Shown: positions 1-8,027, counted from the first letter of the stretch. The stretch: DNA of 64,000 nt from Hyphomicrobiales bacterium (GCA_900465685.1 UEGR01000026.1:1-64000), one strand, 5' to 3'. Translations and numbers: made by a program. Notes: generated by a model not told the origin, from the sequence alone.

Positions 1-23
1 ACAACCCCTGCCCCGAACCTACC

Positions 24-59
24 AAACAGGTGACCTGCGCAAACGTAGGTCACCTGTTT
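24..59. terminator. Intrinsic terminator hairpin
   Basis: A perfect 13-bp inverted repeat (arms 24-36 and 47-59, 10-base loop) is followed on the + strand by TTTTCGTTTT. The T-rich tail points to a terminator for a rightward gene entering from the left edge. It also lies just past the stop of the leftward cytochrome b561 gene and may stop that transcript as well. Confidence 0.75.
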
Positions 60-105
60 TCGTTTTGGAGGCATGCCCCGCTTTCTTCCACTGCTGCGAA
101 TGGCT

Positions 106-681
106 TTAAAGGAGCTTCCTTGAGAAGTACGGAAGCTTGATCATTCTTCGCAGTGTTTCATCTCGCCGGATGAAATGATGATAAAGCGCTGCCCCTGCAT
201 GCAGTGCAACTAGTCCTATAATGCCGTATACGCATATTGCATGTAGCCAGGACCAGAGTGCTTCATCGGCATCTGACACGGGCAGCGGCATATTGGGCAT
301 GACGAAAAGGTCAAAGACATAGCTGGGGATACCAAGCGGCGAAGTCGACACAATTGCCCAGCCGGTAACGGGCACCAAGATTGTCATTGTCAGCAGAAGC
401 CTGTGAACAGCTTTGGCAACACGCCATTCAAGCTGATTGACGCCGGGACTGGGGGAAGGATGGATACTCGCGGCAAACCAAACCATCCGGATCAGAGCTA
501 GACCTAGGATTAAAAACCCGAGCGATTTATGCCATTGGTAAAGCGAAAACTGGATCAACGGATTATTCGCCATAGTCTGCGTGAGGAACCCGAGACCGAT
601 CTGCCCGGCGATCAACAGAGCGATCAACCAGTGCAGTATCCGTGTGACGTAGCCATAAGCGGTCTGTGTGTTGCGCCACAT
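106..681 (-). CDS. Cytochrome b561 family protein (membrane diheme b-type cytochrome)
   Basis: A 191-residue four-helix membrane protein of the bacterial cytochrome b561 (CybB) family, expected to carry b hemes and move electrons between quinol and a partner in the inner membrane. Predicted helices lie at about 14-34, 50-70, 92-112 and 145-168. Histidines available as heme ligands are H17, H51, H147 and H161. It is the last gene of a leftward set with an ECF sigma/anti-sigma pair, a small secreted protein and YceI; YceI and b561 are often neighbours, which suggests redox or isoprenoid-linked envelope stress. The gap to the upstream anti-sigma gene is 27 bases. The function within the family is inferred. 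Confidence 0.9.
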   Translation of the reverse strand: MWRNTQTAYGYVTRILHWLIALLIAGQIGLGFLTQTMANNPLIQFSLYQWHKSLGFLILGLALIRMVWFAASIHPSPSPGVNQLEWRVAKAVHRLLLTMTILVPVTGWAIVSTSPLGIPSYVFDLFVMPNMPLPVSDADEALWSWLHAICVYGIIGLVALHAGAALYHHFIRRDETLRRMIKLPYFSRKLL

Positions 682-708
682 AACACCCTCCCGGAACCAG
701 CTCCCTCG

Positions 709-1476
709 TCACTCAAACTGCTTGTAGGCGCTCATGGCAATTTCCTGAAGGCGAGAGCGCGGCAAGTCGCCAACAAGTGCACAATCGAGAGCATTATCGC
801 TCCAGATGAGCGCCTCCAGATTGCCCTGCGTCAGATAACGCAACGATGTTTCCTTTTTCTCGTCAGATGGAACAATAAAAAGGGTCACGCGCTTGCCGCT
901 CGTGTCTTCATACATCAATTGCGCCGCTGGCACGCCATTGGCTGGTAACAGTCGCCCACCAACCAATGAAAGCCCTTCCGTCCGCAGATCAGGGATGACC
1001 AGAGTGCGCTCCAGTCGTTTGGAAAGCCAAGCCGACAAATGTTGCTCCTGCTCCGCTTTCACCTCAACCGGGTGCACGACTTCACTCGTATAAAGGTTAT
1101 GGGCAGCCATTGCCTCCGTTACGATTGGCATTGAATACGGTGGTGTGGTCTCAAGAACACCGCGGCCAAACCATCCGGCCCCTGCTCCTACAGCGATCAA
1201 CACCACTGCCGCGGCGGCCATACGCCACGCACCCAGTCGTGCCGAGCGAGTTTCGCTATTGATGGCCATCGGGTTCAGTCGTGCTGGCACGGGCTCCTCA
1301 GCGACATGGCCATAGAGCGCTTGCAAAGTTTCATTCTGTCGCTGCCAGGCTGCCATCTCGGAGGCTAGTTGAGGATTAGCGGACAGCTCTGCCTCTATCA
1401 CCTGGCGGCGTTCGTCCGAAAGCAGCCCATCGACATAGGCCTGCAACTCAGCGTCACTGATCAACCTGCTTTTCAT
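709..1476 (-). CDS. Anti-sigma factor, membrane-bound
   Basis: A 255-residue single-pass membrane protein. The N-terminal cytoplasmic part (1-80) opens with the ISDAELQAYVDGLL pattern typical of anti-sigma domains that hold ECF sigma factors. No HxxxCxxC zinc motif is present, so it is a non-zinc member. One transmembrane helix lies at about 84-105; residues 110-255 would be periplasmic and could sense the stress signal. Its start overlaps the stop of the upstream sigma gene by four bases (ATGA, 1473-1476), the usual coupling of a sigma factor to its inhibitor. Cognate pairing is inferred from this overlap. Confidence 0.88.
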   Translation of the reverse strand: MKSRLISDAELQAYVDGLLSDERRQVIEAELSANPQLASEMAAWQRQNETLQALYGHVAEEPVPARLNPMAINSETRSARLGAWRMAAAAVVLIAVGAGAGWFGRGVLETTPPYSMPIVTEAMAAHNLYTSEVVHPVEVKAEQEQHLSAWLSKRLERTLVIPDLRTEGLSLVGGRLLPANGVPAAQLMYEDTSGKRVTLFIVPSDEKKETSLRYLTQGNLEALIWSDNALDCALVGDLPRSRLQEIAMSAYKQFE

Positions 1477-1979
1477 TTCAAGGCCCTCAAATGCGAACCG
1501 TTCTCCTCTGTAAGACTGCGCAATGTCGCGCGAGCTCGCCCCAGACGTGACATCAAAGTACCCAGCGGAACTTCCAGCACTGAAGCTGCATCGGTGTAAC
1601 TCATACCTTCAACGGCGACCAATAAAAGCGCCTCGCGCTGTTCGGACGGCAGTGTTTGTATCGCGCGGGCGGTTTCAGCGAATGCAAGCCGGGATGGAGA
1701 TGCACTTGGAACCTGTGGCTCGACCATGACGCTCGATAATGGCGCATTGTCCGGAGCCCGGCGCCTGTGACGCAACTCGTTGCGCCACAGGTTTACGAGG
1801 ATGCGGAAAAGCCATGCGCGCAATGGACCAGACGGCTTCCACAAACTGCTTTTGCGAATTGCGCGCTCCAGACAATCCTGCACCAGATCGTCGGCCCAAT
1901 CGATGTCATGTGTCAGTGCTCGGGCATAACGCCTGAGCGCTGGAACACATTCCTCCATTTCCTCCAAAAAGCGCGACAT
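1473..1979 (-). CDS. RNA polymerase sigma factor, ECF subfamily
   Basis: A 168-residue protein with only sigma region 2 (about 10-75, including WADDLVQDCLERA and the aromatic WLFRILVNLWRN segment) and region 4 (about 110-160, TLPSEQREALLL followed by the helix-turn-helix GMSYTDAASVLEVPLGTLMSR). This is the standard ECF arrangement. It is translationally coupled to the anti-sigma gene after it and lies 19 bases after a small secreted protein gene. It probably controls its own operon (YceI, secreted repeat protein, b561), but I could not identify a matching promoter signature with confidence. No PhyR or NepR gene lies nearby, so it is not obviously the general stress sigma EcfG. Confidence 0.92.
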   Translation of the reverse strand: MSRFLEEMEECVPALRRYARALTHDIDWADDLVQDCLERAIRKSSLWKPSGPLRAWLFRILVNLWRNELRHRRRAPDNAPLSSVMVEPQVPSASPSRLAFAETARAIQTLPSEQREALLLVAVEGMSYTDAASVLEVPLGTLMSRLGRARATLRSLTEENGSHLRALK

Positions 1980-1998
1980 TCCCGAACCGTTCCTGCAC

Positions 1999-2394
1999 TC
2001 AATCCTTGGCTACGTGCCAGACACCGCCGACTCCGTCACCAGACATATCGCCGGGCTTTTTGTCGCCCTGCCAAAGGTATAGCGGCTTTTCTTTATGTGC
2101 CCACTGTTTCGTGCCATCCTTGCGCGTGACAGGACTGAACTCGGAATCCATTTTTGCATCCTTGGAAGCCTCCAGAGGCGGCCATTTCTTCGCGCAGTCA
2201 TCGTAACAATTGGATGCCCCCTTGTTGTCCTTGTCAAACACATAAAGGGTCATTCCCTTGGCGTCGGTCAGAACTTCGCCCTTCGCTGTTTTCATCGTCT
2301 TGACGGCACCAGAAGCATAATCTTCGCTATGGGCAGCCAATGGCATGCTGATGACAAGAGCGGCGGTTGTCAAAAACGCTGTCACTTTAATCAT
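1999..2394 (-). CDS. Small secreted protein with COG4315-type repeats
   Basis: A 131-residue protein with a cleavable signal peptide (about 1-23, ending AHSED). The mature part holds two copies of the unit found in COG4315 secreted repeat proteins: GMTLYVFDKD followed by a CYDDCAKKWPP segment, and KPLYLWQGDKKPGD ending in GGVWHV. The two close cysteines could form a periplasmic disulfide. A strong ribosome site (gaggagg) precedes the ATG. The biochemical role of this family is unknown; neighbours suggest a part in redox or envelope stress controlled by the ECF sigma factor. Confidence 0.85.
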   Translation of the reverse strand: MIKVTAFLTTAALVISMPLAAHSEDYASGAVKTMKTAKGEVLTDAKGMTLYVFDKDNKGASNCYDDCAKKWPPLEASKDAKMDSEFSPVTRKDGTKQWAHKEKPLYLWQGDKKPGDMSGDGVGGVWHVAKD

Positions 2395-2475
2395 GATAGT
2401 CCTCCTCTACGGGTTGGTCTTAGTCTCCGTCTTGAAGAACACCGCAGGAGTGAATTTAATCCCTATCACCCCACA

Positions 2476-3039
2476 TTATTTTGTACCCAGCAGGTTCATG
2501 TCGAAATCGACCACATTGGAATAGATCGGTGTGCCGACATCCATGCCATAGGGTGATCGCAAAACTTTGCCGATTACATGAAAGGTAACGGTCTTCTCAT
2601 CGTGTCCAACCATCGACGCAAAAAATGTTTCGTCATGTGACTTGCCGCGGGCGGTCAGAACACCATCGATCCGAGCGTTCAGAGGCCCGGTCTGTGTGAT
2701 CTTTGTCGATCGAAATGCGAGAACCGGATAATGCTCAATATCAAAGACCGCTGAAGATCTGAGAAAATCGCTGATGCGGGTCTGTTTCGCGTCGACACTC
2801 GCGGGCTTGAGCGTAAAGGACACGGACGACTTTGCCAGATTTTGAGCATTGAGATTAAAGTCACCGGCAAATTCGGCAAAGGAACCCGCCAACCCGCCAC
2901 CGCCAACCTGACCGACACGAAAACCGATCACCGATGAATGCTGGATCGTATAATGTCCGTTGACGGCTTCCAGACTGTCGGCCAACGACGATACCGGCGA
3001 AAGGAAGAGTAGTATTGAAATAGAGAGTGCGCGGATCAT
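2476..3039 (-). CDS. YceI family periplasmic protein
   Basis: A 187-residue exported lipocalin-like protein of the YceI family, known to bind polyisoprenoid chains in the periplasm. The signal peptide covers about 1-21 (IRALSISILLFLSPVSSLADS). The mature part shows the family pattern YTIQHSSVIGFRV, a stretch around SVDAKQTRISDFLRS with FDIEHYPVLAFRSTKI, and the closing VDFDMNLLG. The start is the ATG at 3039, which has GGGAGG eight bases upstream; a longer in-frame start at 3063 lacks such a site. A TATAAT-like box on the - strand (3062-3067) could be its -10. It is probably the first gene of the sigma-factor operon. Confidence 0.88.
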   Translation of the reverse strand: MIRALSISILLFLSPVSSLADSLEAVNGHYTIQHSSVIGFRVGQVGGGGLAGSFAEFAGDFNLNAQNLAKSSVSFTLKPASVDAKQTRISDFLRSSAVFDIEHYPVLAFRSTKITQTGPLNARIDGVLTARGKSHDETFFASMVGHDEKTVTFHVIGKVLRSPYGMDVGTPIYSNVVDFDMNLLGTK

Positions 3040-3133
3040 GACGACCTCCCATGTCTGCTGCATTATAGCATCAACACCCGGTCCAGCCTTTTAATCCGTC
3101 GCTTGTCGCATTCTTTGCAAGTAAATCTTGTTG

Positions 3134-3162
3134 CCGCCGGTCGCGATAATGGCGACCGGCGG
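3134..3162. terminator. GC-rich hairpin, probable terminator
   Basis: An 11-bp perfect stem (3134-3144 and 3152-3162) with a 7-base loop lies directly after the stop of the leftward lyase gene and before the YceI promoter region. There is no good T-run on the - strand, so it may act as a weak terminator or as an RNA-stabilising 3' end. Confidence 0.5.
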
Positions 3163-3181
3163 GAAAATCTCTGGACCTTGA

Positions 3182-4063
3182 TTACTTATGTTCAGGCCAG
3201 CCGTAGCGGTCGTCCAGAGCGTCGTAGTCGGCTAGTCCCGTCACCGCGCTGAATTCCCCATATGTCACCATGGCATCTGCACGGCTATGCGGAGTGCCTT
3301 CCGCCTTCAACACATCAAGCGTGTCCCGAACAGCCTTTACCGCTGAGAAAAGTGCAGAAAGCGCATAGAAGGCAACATTGAAGCCAAGCTCTTCCAGGTC
3401 TTTTGCCGTCAGCGCGGTGGTCTCGTTGCCGTCGACGATGCTGACGACTTTCGGACCCTGAACGCCCCTGGAAACCGCCTCAACGTCGGCAATCTTCTTG
3501 ATGCCGTCGACAAACACGAGGTCAGCGCCTGCGTCCTGATAGAGCTTTGCACGACGAATGGCCTCATCGATGCCCTCGCTCTGGATCGCATCCGTCCGTG
3601 CAATCAACAGCATTGGGTGCTGACCACGCGCTTCGACAGCACAGCGCAGGCGGCGAATGTTTTCCTCCGCAGGGATAACGCGTACGCCTGAGCGCTGGCC
3701 GCATCGCTTCGGTAATTGCTGATCTTCAAGATGAATTGCGGCAACACCAGCCTGGATATACTCCTCGACCGTTCGCCAGATATTGGCGGGGCCACCGTAA
3801 CCGGTATCAGCGTCGGCAATAACCGGGATATCAACCGCCCGAACCATGTCCCGCGCATGCGTTGTCATTTCGGTTTGCGACAGCAAACCAATATCCGGCA
3901 AGCCCAACCGCGAGGCCGTCGCTCCGAAACCGGTCATGTAAATGGCGGGAAATTGCGCCATCTCGACCAGTCGTGCCGTCAATGCATCAGCGGCGCCGGG
4001 TGCCTGAAGCAAACGACCGGACTCAATGCCAGCTCTCAGTTTTTCAGCTGTATTTTTCATCAT
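3182..4063 (-). CDS. Isocitrate lyase/PEP mutase superfamily C-C lyase
   Basis: A 293-residue TIM-barrel enzyme of the isocitrate lyase/PEP mutase superfamily, which cleaves or rearranges 2-oxo or 2-hydroxy acids with Mg2+. The Mg-binding motif is at D84-x-D86-TGYGG and the active-site loop at PKRC121-GQ. The usual sequence there is KRCGH or KKCGH; here Cys is kept but His is Gln (Q123), so it is unlikely to be a plain isocitrate or 2-methylisocitrate lyase. Relatives with changed loops include oxaloacetate decarboxylase, dimethylmalate lyase and carboxyPEP mutase. The start at 4063 has GGGAGAG upstream; a 26-residue longer frame would overlap the SDR gene and is rejected. It forms an operon with the SDR gene, 11 bases apart. 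Confidence 0.82.
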   Translation of the reverse strand: MMKNTAEKLRAGIESGRLLQAPGAADALTARLVEMAQFPAIYMTGFGATASRLGLPDIGLLSQTEMTTHARDMVRAVDIPVIADADTGYGGPANIWRTVEEYIQAGVAAIHLEDQQLPKRCGQRSGVRVIPAEENIRRLRCAVEARGQHPMLLIARTDAIQSEGIDEAIRRAKLYQDAGADLVFVDGIKKIADVEAVSRGVQGPKVVSIVDGNETTALTAKDLEELGFNVAFYALSALFSAVKAVRDTLDVLKAEGTPHSRADAMVTYGEFSAVTGLADYDALDDRYGWPEHK

Positions 4064-4074
4064 GCTCTCCCTGT

Positions 4075-4842
4075 TCAGCGACCGCCAGAAACATCCACAA
4101 CGACACCGGTGATATAGGACGCCTCTCCGGAGAGGAGCCAAACAGCAGCATCAGCAACTTCAGCCGCAGTGCCAAGCCTCTTCAGCGGGATCATGTTGGC
4201 CATCGCTTCGATATTGGCCGGATCAGCAAAAACATCCTGCTGAATTTCCGTATTGATGACACCGGGAGCCAGCGCATTAACACGCGCCTTCGGTGCAAGT
4301 TCCTTGGCAAGTGCGACCGTGAAAGACGCAATTGCGCCTTTGGTCGTTGCATAGACGATATTGCCGACCATGCCACCCGTGCGCGCAGCAATCGAAGACA
4401 AATTGACAACGGAGCGGTCATCATGACTGGAAGGAGCGCGAATGAACGCGCTGGAAACATAAAAAGCGCTCTTCAGATTGACACCGAGAACACGGTCAAG
4501 TTCCGGCTCGTTCATATCCTCGACAGTCATGCGCTGTCCGATGATACCGGCATTGTTCAAAAGGTGATCAATGCCGCCAAACGACATTACAAGCGCTTCC
4601 ATGGCAGCTTCAACCGACGACTGTTCTGCAACATTGACCGTTGCGGTCAATACACGGTCGCCATGAATGGCCTGACATTCAGCGAGTCGCTCGGCATTGA
4701 TGTCCCACACCGCAACTTTCGCACCAAGCCCCACCAGCTTGTCGGTAACGGCACGTCCGATCCCCGAAGCGCCTCCAGTGACAAGAACGGTCCGGTCAAC
4801 GAAATAGCCCGAGCTGGCGATTGCCGATTGAGATTGCTGCAC
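4075..4842 (-). CDS. Short-chain dehydrogenase/reductase (SDR)
   Basis: A 255-residue classical SDR. The cofactor-binding GGASGIG sits at 23-29, NNAG at 96-99, and the catalytic set is N122, S150, Y164 and K168 (YATTK). An Asp at the end of the second beta strand (VWD47) favours NAD over NADP. It probably oxidises a hydroxy acid before the lyase encoded just downstream acts on the product. The gene is the first of a two-gene leftward operon divergent from an MFS organic-acid carrier, sharing a 180-base promoter region. The substrate cannot be read from the sequence. Confidence 0.85.
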   Translation of the reverse strand: MQQSQSAIASSGYFVDRTVLVTGGASGIGRAVTDKLVGLGAKVAVWDINAERLAECQAIHGDRVLTATVNVAEQSSVEAAMEALVMSFGGIDHLLNNAGIIGQRMTVEDMNEPELDRVLGVNLKSAFYVSSAFIRAPSSHDDRSVVNLSSIAARTGGMVGNIVYATTKGAIASFTVALAKELAPKARVNALAPGVINTEIQQDVFADPANIEAMANMIPLKRLGTAAEVADAAVWLLSGEASYITGVVVDVSGGR

Positions 4843-4909
4843 TTTAATCCTCCCGCCACAAATGGCGTCATGTTTCAGTCGGCGGCAAGAATGACCAGAT
4901 CAATCCGAT

Positions 4910-4929
4910 TGTCAACTAGGGTTCTAGTT
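4910..4929. promoter_or_regulatory. Palindromic operator in the divergent SDR/MFS promoter
   Basis: AACTAG-GGTT-CTAGTT (4914-4929) is a perfect 6-bp inverted repeat with a 4-base spacer. It overlaps a TTGACA hexamer on the - strand (4910-4915) that could be the -35 of the SDR-lyase operon. The GntR gene at 6397 is the obvious candidate to bind here and control both directions. Inferred from position and symmetry only. Confidence 0.5.
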
Positions 4930-5023
4930 TATGTATGCCACTTGTGCGTACTTCCTTTCCGGTCTATAGGTGCGCGACGAAAGGTGTCGCGGAGGGCGAC
5001 ATCAAAGCTTAGGGAGGAATGTC

Positions 5024-6331
5024 ATGGCGGATGCAATCCGTGCTGACGGCGCTCATTTGAATACAAGTCTACGCGACCGAACGATCCGCAAACTCAATAT
5101 GCGCATCGTCCTTTTCTGCTTCATCTGCTTCATCGTGAACTATCTGGATCGCGTGAATATCGGCTTCGCCGCACTGCACATGAATGACGACATCGGCCTG
5201 ACCCCATACATGTTCGGTCTTGGTGCAGGGATTTTCTTCATCGGCTATCTGGCTTTTGAAATCCCCAGCAACATGATCCTGCACAAAGTCGGTCCGCGGA
5301 TATGGATCGCCCGTATCATGGTCACCTGGGGCATCGTCTCCTGTGCTATGGCCTTCGTGCAGGGACCAACCTCCTTCTATATCCTGCGTTTTCTGCTCGG
5401 CGTTGCCGAAGCGGGCTTTGCGCCAGGCGTACTCCTCTATCTGACCTACTGGTTTCCTGCCAAAGAACGTGGCCGCGCAACGGCTCTCTTCATGGCTGCA
5501 ACCGTGCTGTCGATTGTTATCGGAGCCCCGATTTCCGGCTGGCTGATCGATGCAGGCGAAGGCCTATTCGGCCTGCATGGCTGGCAAGCAATGTTCATTC
5601 TTGAAGGACTTCCTGCCATCGTTCTTGGTGTCATCACCTTCTTCTATCTCGTCGATTCACCGCAAAAGGACAGCAAATGGCTGGCAGCGGACGAGCGTGC
5701 CTGGCTTCTTGAACAGCTTGCTGAAGACGAGAAGAACACCCAGCCCGACACGCGACACAGCCTGCGCGAAATCTTCAGCGATTTCCGGGTATGGCTTCTT
5801 ACGCTGGTTTACATGTTCAACGGTATCGCGGTTTATGGTGTGATCATGTGGCTGCCGCAGATCGTGAAGACCTTCGGTCTGACGACCCTGCAGTCTGGCT
5901 TCGTCTCGGCCGTGCCATTCATTTTTGCAGCATTCGGACTCGTCTTCATTTCGCGCAGTTCCGACCGCACGGGTGAACGCAAGATTCACACGGCTATCTC
6001 AGGCCTGTTCGGCGGTCTCTTTCTGGCAGCCAGTGCGCTTGCGCCCAACCCTTATCTGGGCCTGCTGCTTCTCTGCATCTGCGCTTTCTTCCTCTGGTCG
6101 TATCTTGGCGTTTTCTGGACCTTGCCAACGCAGTTCCTCACTGGCGCCGCAGCGGCTGGTGGATTGGCTGCTATCAATGGCTTTGCCCAGATCGGCGGTT
6201 TTACTGGTCCCTATATTGTGGGCTGGGTCAAAACTGCGACCGATAGTTTTTCGATCTCGCTTCTGGTACTTGCAATATTTCCGATCATTAGCTTCTTCCT
6301 CTGCATGAGCTTGAAAGCTAAACGCGACTAG
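5024..6331 (+). CDS. MFS transporter, anion:cation symporter (ACS) type
   Basis: A 435-residue, twelve-helix major facilitator. The N-terminal NYLDRVNIGFAALHMN segment and the loop GVGPRIWIARI-type region are hallmarks of the ACS group, which imports organic anions such as tartrate, hexuronates, phthalate or 4-hydroxyphenylacetate with protons. The ATG at 5024 is chosen because AGGGAGGA lies eight bases upstream; a longer frame from 4970 has no ribosome site. It diverges from the SDR-lyase operon and is followed after a hairpin by a GntR regulator, so it probably brings in the acid those enzymes degrade. Confidence 0.88.
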   Translation: MADAIRADGAHLNTSLRDRTIRKLNMRIVLFCFICFIVNYLDRVNIGFAALHMNDDIGLTPYMFGLGAGIFFIGYLAFEIPSNMILHKVGPRIWIARIMVTWGIVSCAMAFVQGPTSFYILRFLLGVAEAGFAPGVLLYLTYWFPAKERGRATALFMAATVLSIVIGAPISGWLIDAGEGLFGLHGWQAMFILEGLPAIVLGVITFFYLVDSPQKDSKWLAADERAWLLEQLAEDEKNTQPDTRHSLREIFSDFRVWLLTLVYMFNGIAVYGVIMWLPQIVKTFGLTTLQSGFVSAVPFIFAAFGLVFISRSSDRTGERKIHTAISGLFGGLFLAASALAPNPYLGLLLLCICAFFLWSYLGVFWTLPTQFLTGAAAAGGLAAINGFAQIGGFTGPYIVGWVKTATDSFSISLLVLAIFPIISFFLCMSLKAKRD

Positions 6332-6340
6332 ACCACATTA

Positions 6341-6368
6341 CCGGCAGCGATCAAAAATTCGCTGCCGG
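6341..6368. terminator. Hairpin between MFS and GntR genes
   Basis: A 10-bp perfect stem (CCGGCAGCGA, 6341-6350, and its complement 6359-6368) with an 8-base loop follows the MFS stop. The tail AAATTCTTT is only weakly T-rich, so partial termination with read-through into the GntR gene is likely. Confidence 0.55.
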
Positions 6369-6396
6369 AAATTCTTTGAGGAGACCGTGTACTGGC

Positions 6397-7122
6397 ATGA
6401 CAAAGCCGAAAACGCCCCCCCGCAAGAGTCTTGTCCCGACGATCGCTGATAAAATTCGTGCGGCCATTGTCGACGCCGAGCTTGATTTCGGGGAAAACCT
6501 CTCCGAAGATACTTTGGCCTCGGCATTTGAAGTCAGCCGGACACCTGTTCGCGAAGCGCTCAATCTGTTGCAGATGGAGGGGCTGGTAATCATTGTCCCG
6601 AAATCCGGCACCTATGTCTTCACACCGACGCTCGAAGACATTGCCGAACTTTGCGACTATCGCGTTGGGCTGGAAAAGCAGGCTATTGCACTAACGCCGC
6701 AACAATCGCTGCCATTGGCGGTCAGTGAGCTGCAGAAACAGTTGCAGGCAATGACCGAGGCCATTGAAAGCAGCGATATGCAGGCTTATGGCCGCGCTGA
6801 TACGGCATTTCACCTCGCTTTCTTCCATCATTGCGGCAATCGCTATCTGAAAAACGCCTATGACCTTATTCTAGGCCGCGTGGCGTCGTTGAGAACACAT
6901 CTCGCCATTCGGGCAGAAGGTGAACCGGACCGGTCCTATAAGGACCATGCGCATATGATCAGCCTTTTTGCCGATAATAAGCGCGACCAGCTCTCAACGA
7001 TACTGACGGCGCATATTCTTCGCACCAAGGATAATTATCTCGACGCATTTCAGAAGCTGTCGGCAAACGTCAATGGCGGCAGAGCAGCGCGACTTCGCCG
7101 ACGTCTGGCACTGACCGAATAA
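6397..7122 (+). CDS. GntR family regulator, FCD (FadR-type) domain
   Basis: A 241-residue repressor-type protein. Residues about 10-75 form the GntR winged helix (LSEDTLASAFEVSRTPVREALNLL is its recognition region) and 85-220 the helical FCD effector domain, with the acidic/histidine pocket seen in D.., H.. pairs (FHLAFFHHCGN and DHAHMI). FCD domains bind carboxylic acids. The ATG at 6397 is preferred because GAGGAGA precedes it; an in-frame TTG at 6376 would swallow that site. Its neighbours make it the likely regulator of the MFS, SDR and lyase genes through the palindrome at 4914-4929. Confidence 0.87.
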   Translation: MTKPKTPPRKSLVPTIADKIRAAIVDAELDFGENLSEDTLASAFEVSRTPVREALNLLQMEGLVIIVPKSGTYVFTPTLEDIAELCDYRVGLEKQAIALTPQQSLPLAVSELQKQLQAMTEAIESSDMQAYGRADTAFHLAFFHHCGNRYLKNAYDLILGRVASLRTHLAIRAEGEPDRSYKDHAHMISLFADNKRDQLSTILTAHILRTKDNYLDAFQKLSANVNGGRAARLRRRLALTE

Positions 7123-7136
7123 TCCAGAACCACATC

Positions 7137-7182
7137 GCCCGTTATCGGGCTGGTTTTTAGTGGCGCCACGGCGCCATTTTTA
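7137..7182 (+). terminator. Tandem terminator hairpins after GntR gene
   Basis: Two hairpins in a row: GCCCG-TTAT-CGGGC (7137-7150) followed by TGGTTTTT, then TGGCGCC-AC-GGCGCCA (7161-7176) followed by TTTTTATTTT. Both have T-rich tails on the + strand. They separate the organic-acid module from the sugar-acid locus. Confidence 0.8.
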
Positions 7183-7282
7183 TTTTCAACATAATCAGAC
7201 CTCTAACAATTCACTGCTTGTCCGTGCAGCGGATGGCACGCCAGCGTGCATGATAATGGCTAATCATTCGCAGTCATTTAAA

Positions 7283-7329
7283 ATCTGATACATCAGATAT
7301 TGACATATCACGAAGTAAGCAGCTATTCC
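7283..7329 (+). promoter_or_regulatory. Promoter and operator of the sugar-acid locus
   Basis: ATCTGAT-AC-ATCAGAT (7283-7298) is a perfect 7-bp inverted repeat. Immediately after it come TTGACA (7300-7305), an 18-base spacer and TATTCC (7324-7329), a plausible sigma-70 type promoter 33 bases before the TTG start at 7362. The spacing and symmetry fit an operator for the GntR/FCD protein encoded next, giving autoregulation. Not tested. Confidence 0.6.
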
Positions 7330-7361
7330 TTTCGCCGAGGAGTTTCAGGGAGATTTGAACT

Positions 7362-8027
7362 TTGGATTCGGAGGCGTTAGCTCTCAAGCCGATTAAGCTG
7401 AGAAATCTCAGAGATCATGTGCATGACAGTTTGCGGGAAGCGATTATTTCCGGCCGTCTGAAATCCGGTGAAAAACTGAACGAACGCCAGCTAGCTGCCG
7501 ATCTGGGCATCAGCACCAGCCCGCTCAAGGAAGCGCTAAGGCAGCTTGAGGGCGAAGGTCTGGTCAGGACTGAATCGCGTCGTGGCACGTTTGTCTGCTT
7601 CAACGAACGACAGGCGGAAGAAATGATGCTGGCGCGCGCCGCGTTGGAAAGCATCATTGCGCGACAGGCTGCAAAACACGGAAGCGAGGAAGCTTTTGAA
7701 TTCCTTCGCGCCACCATTGAGGAAATGCGCGCGGCGGTGGAAACCGGCGATGTCGACGAACTGATTGAACTGAACGAGAAATTCCACGACGGCATCCATG
7801 AAGCATCCGGTTGTGAATATCTGCGCCGGCTGCAAAACGCGCAACGCATGTATGACCACGCGGCCCGCGTGACCGTGCTGTCACGCGACGATGTTCGCCG
7901 TCAGTCTTTCGGCGAGCATGAGGCCATCATGCTGGCAATAACCAAAAGAAATGGGGATTTGGCCGAACGATTGATGCGCGAGCACATCGTGAAGGCAGGG
8001 GAGACGCATATCGAACTGGTCTTCTGA
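7362..8027 (+). CDS. GntR family regulator, FCD domain, of the sugar-acid locus
   Basis: A 221-residue FadR-subfamily regulator. The winged helix covers about 10-80 (AADLGISTSPLKEALRQLEGEG is the recognition part) and the FCD domain 90-215, with the ligand and metal pocket residues in FHDGIHEASG and EHEAIMLAI. It begins at a TTG codon with CAGGGAGA in front; no ATG or GTG fits better. It is the first gene of a rightward run of sugar-acid genes and sits 34 bases after a promoter flanked by a palindrome, so it most likely represses the run until the acid inducer binds. Confidence 0.85.
   Translation: MDSEALALKPIKLRNLRDHVHDSLREAIISGRLKSGEKLNERQLAADLGISTSPLKEALRQLEGEGLVRTESRRGTFVCFNERQAEEMMLARAALESIIARQAAKHGSEEAFEFLRATIEEMRAAVETGDVDELIELNEKFHDGIHEASGCEYLRRLQNAQRMYDHAARVTVLSRDDVRRQSFGEHEAIMLAITKRNGDLAERLMREHIVKAGETHIELVF

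Noticed and set aside
1473-1979. EcfG-type general stress sigma factor
   Set aside because: No nepR or phyR gene adjoins; instead it is coupled to a membrane anti-sigma.
3862-5046. Long rightward open frame (394 codons) opposite the lyase and SDR genes
   Set aside because: It covers two genes with intact family motifs on the other strand, has Arg/Ser/Cys-rich composition and no domain pattern; it is a shadow of GC-rich codon use.
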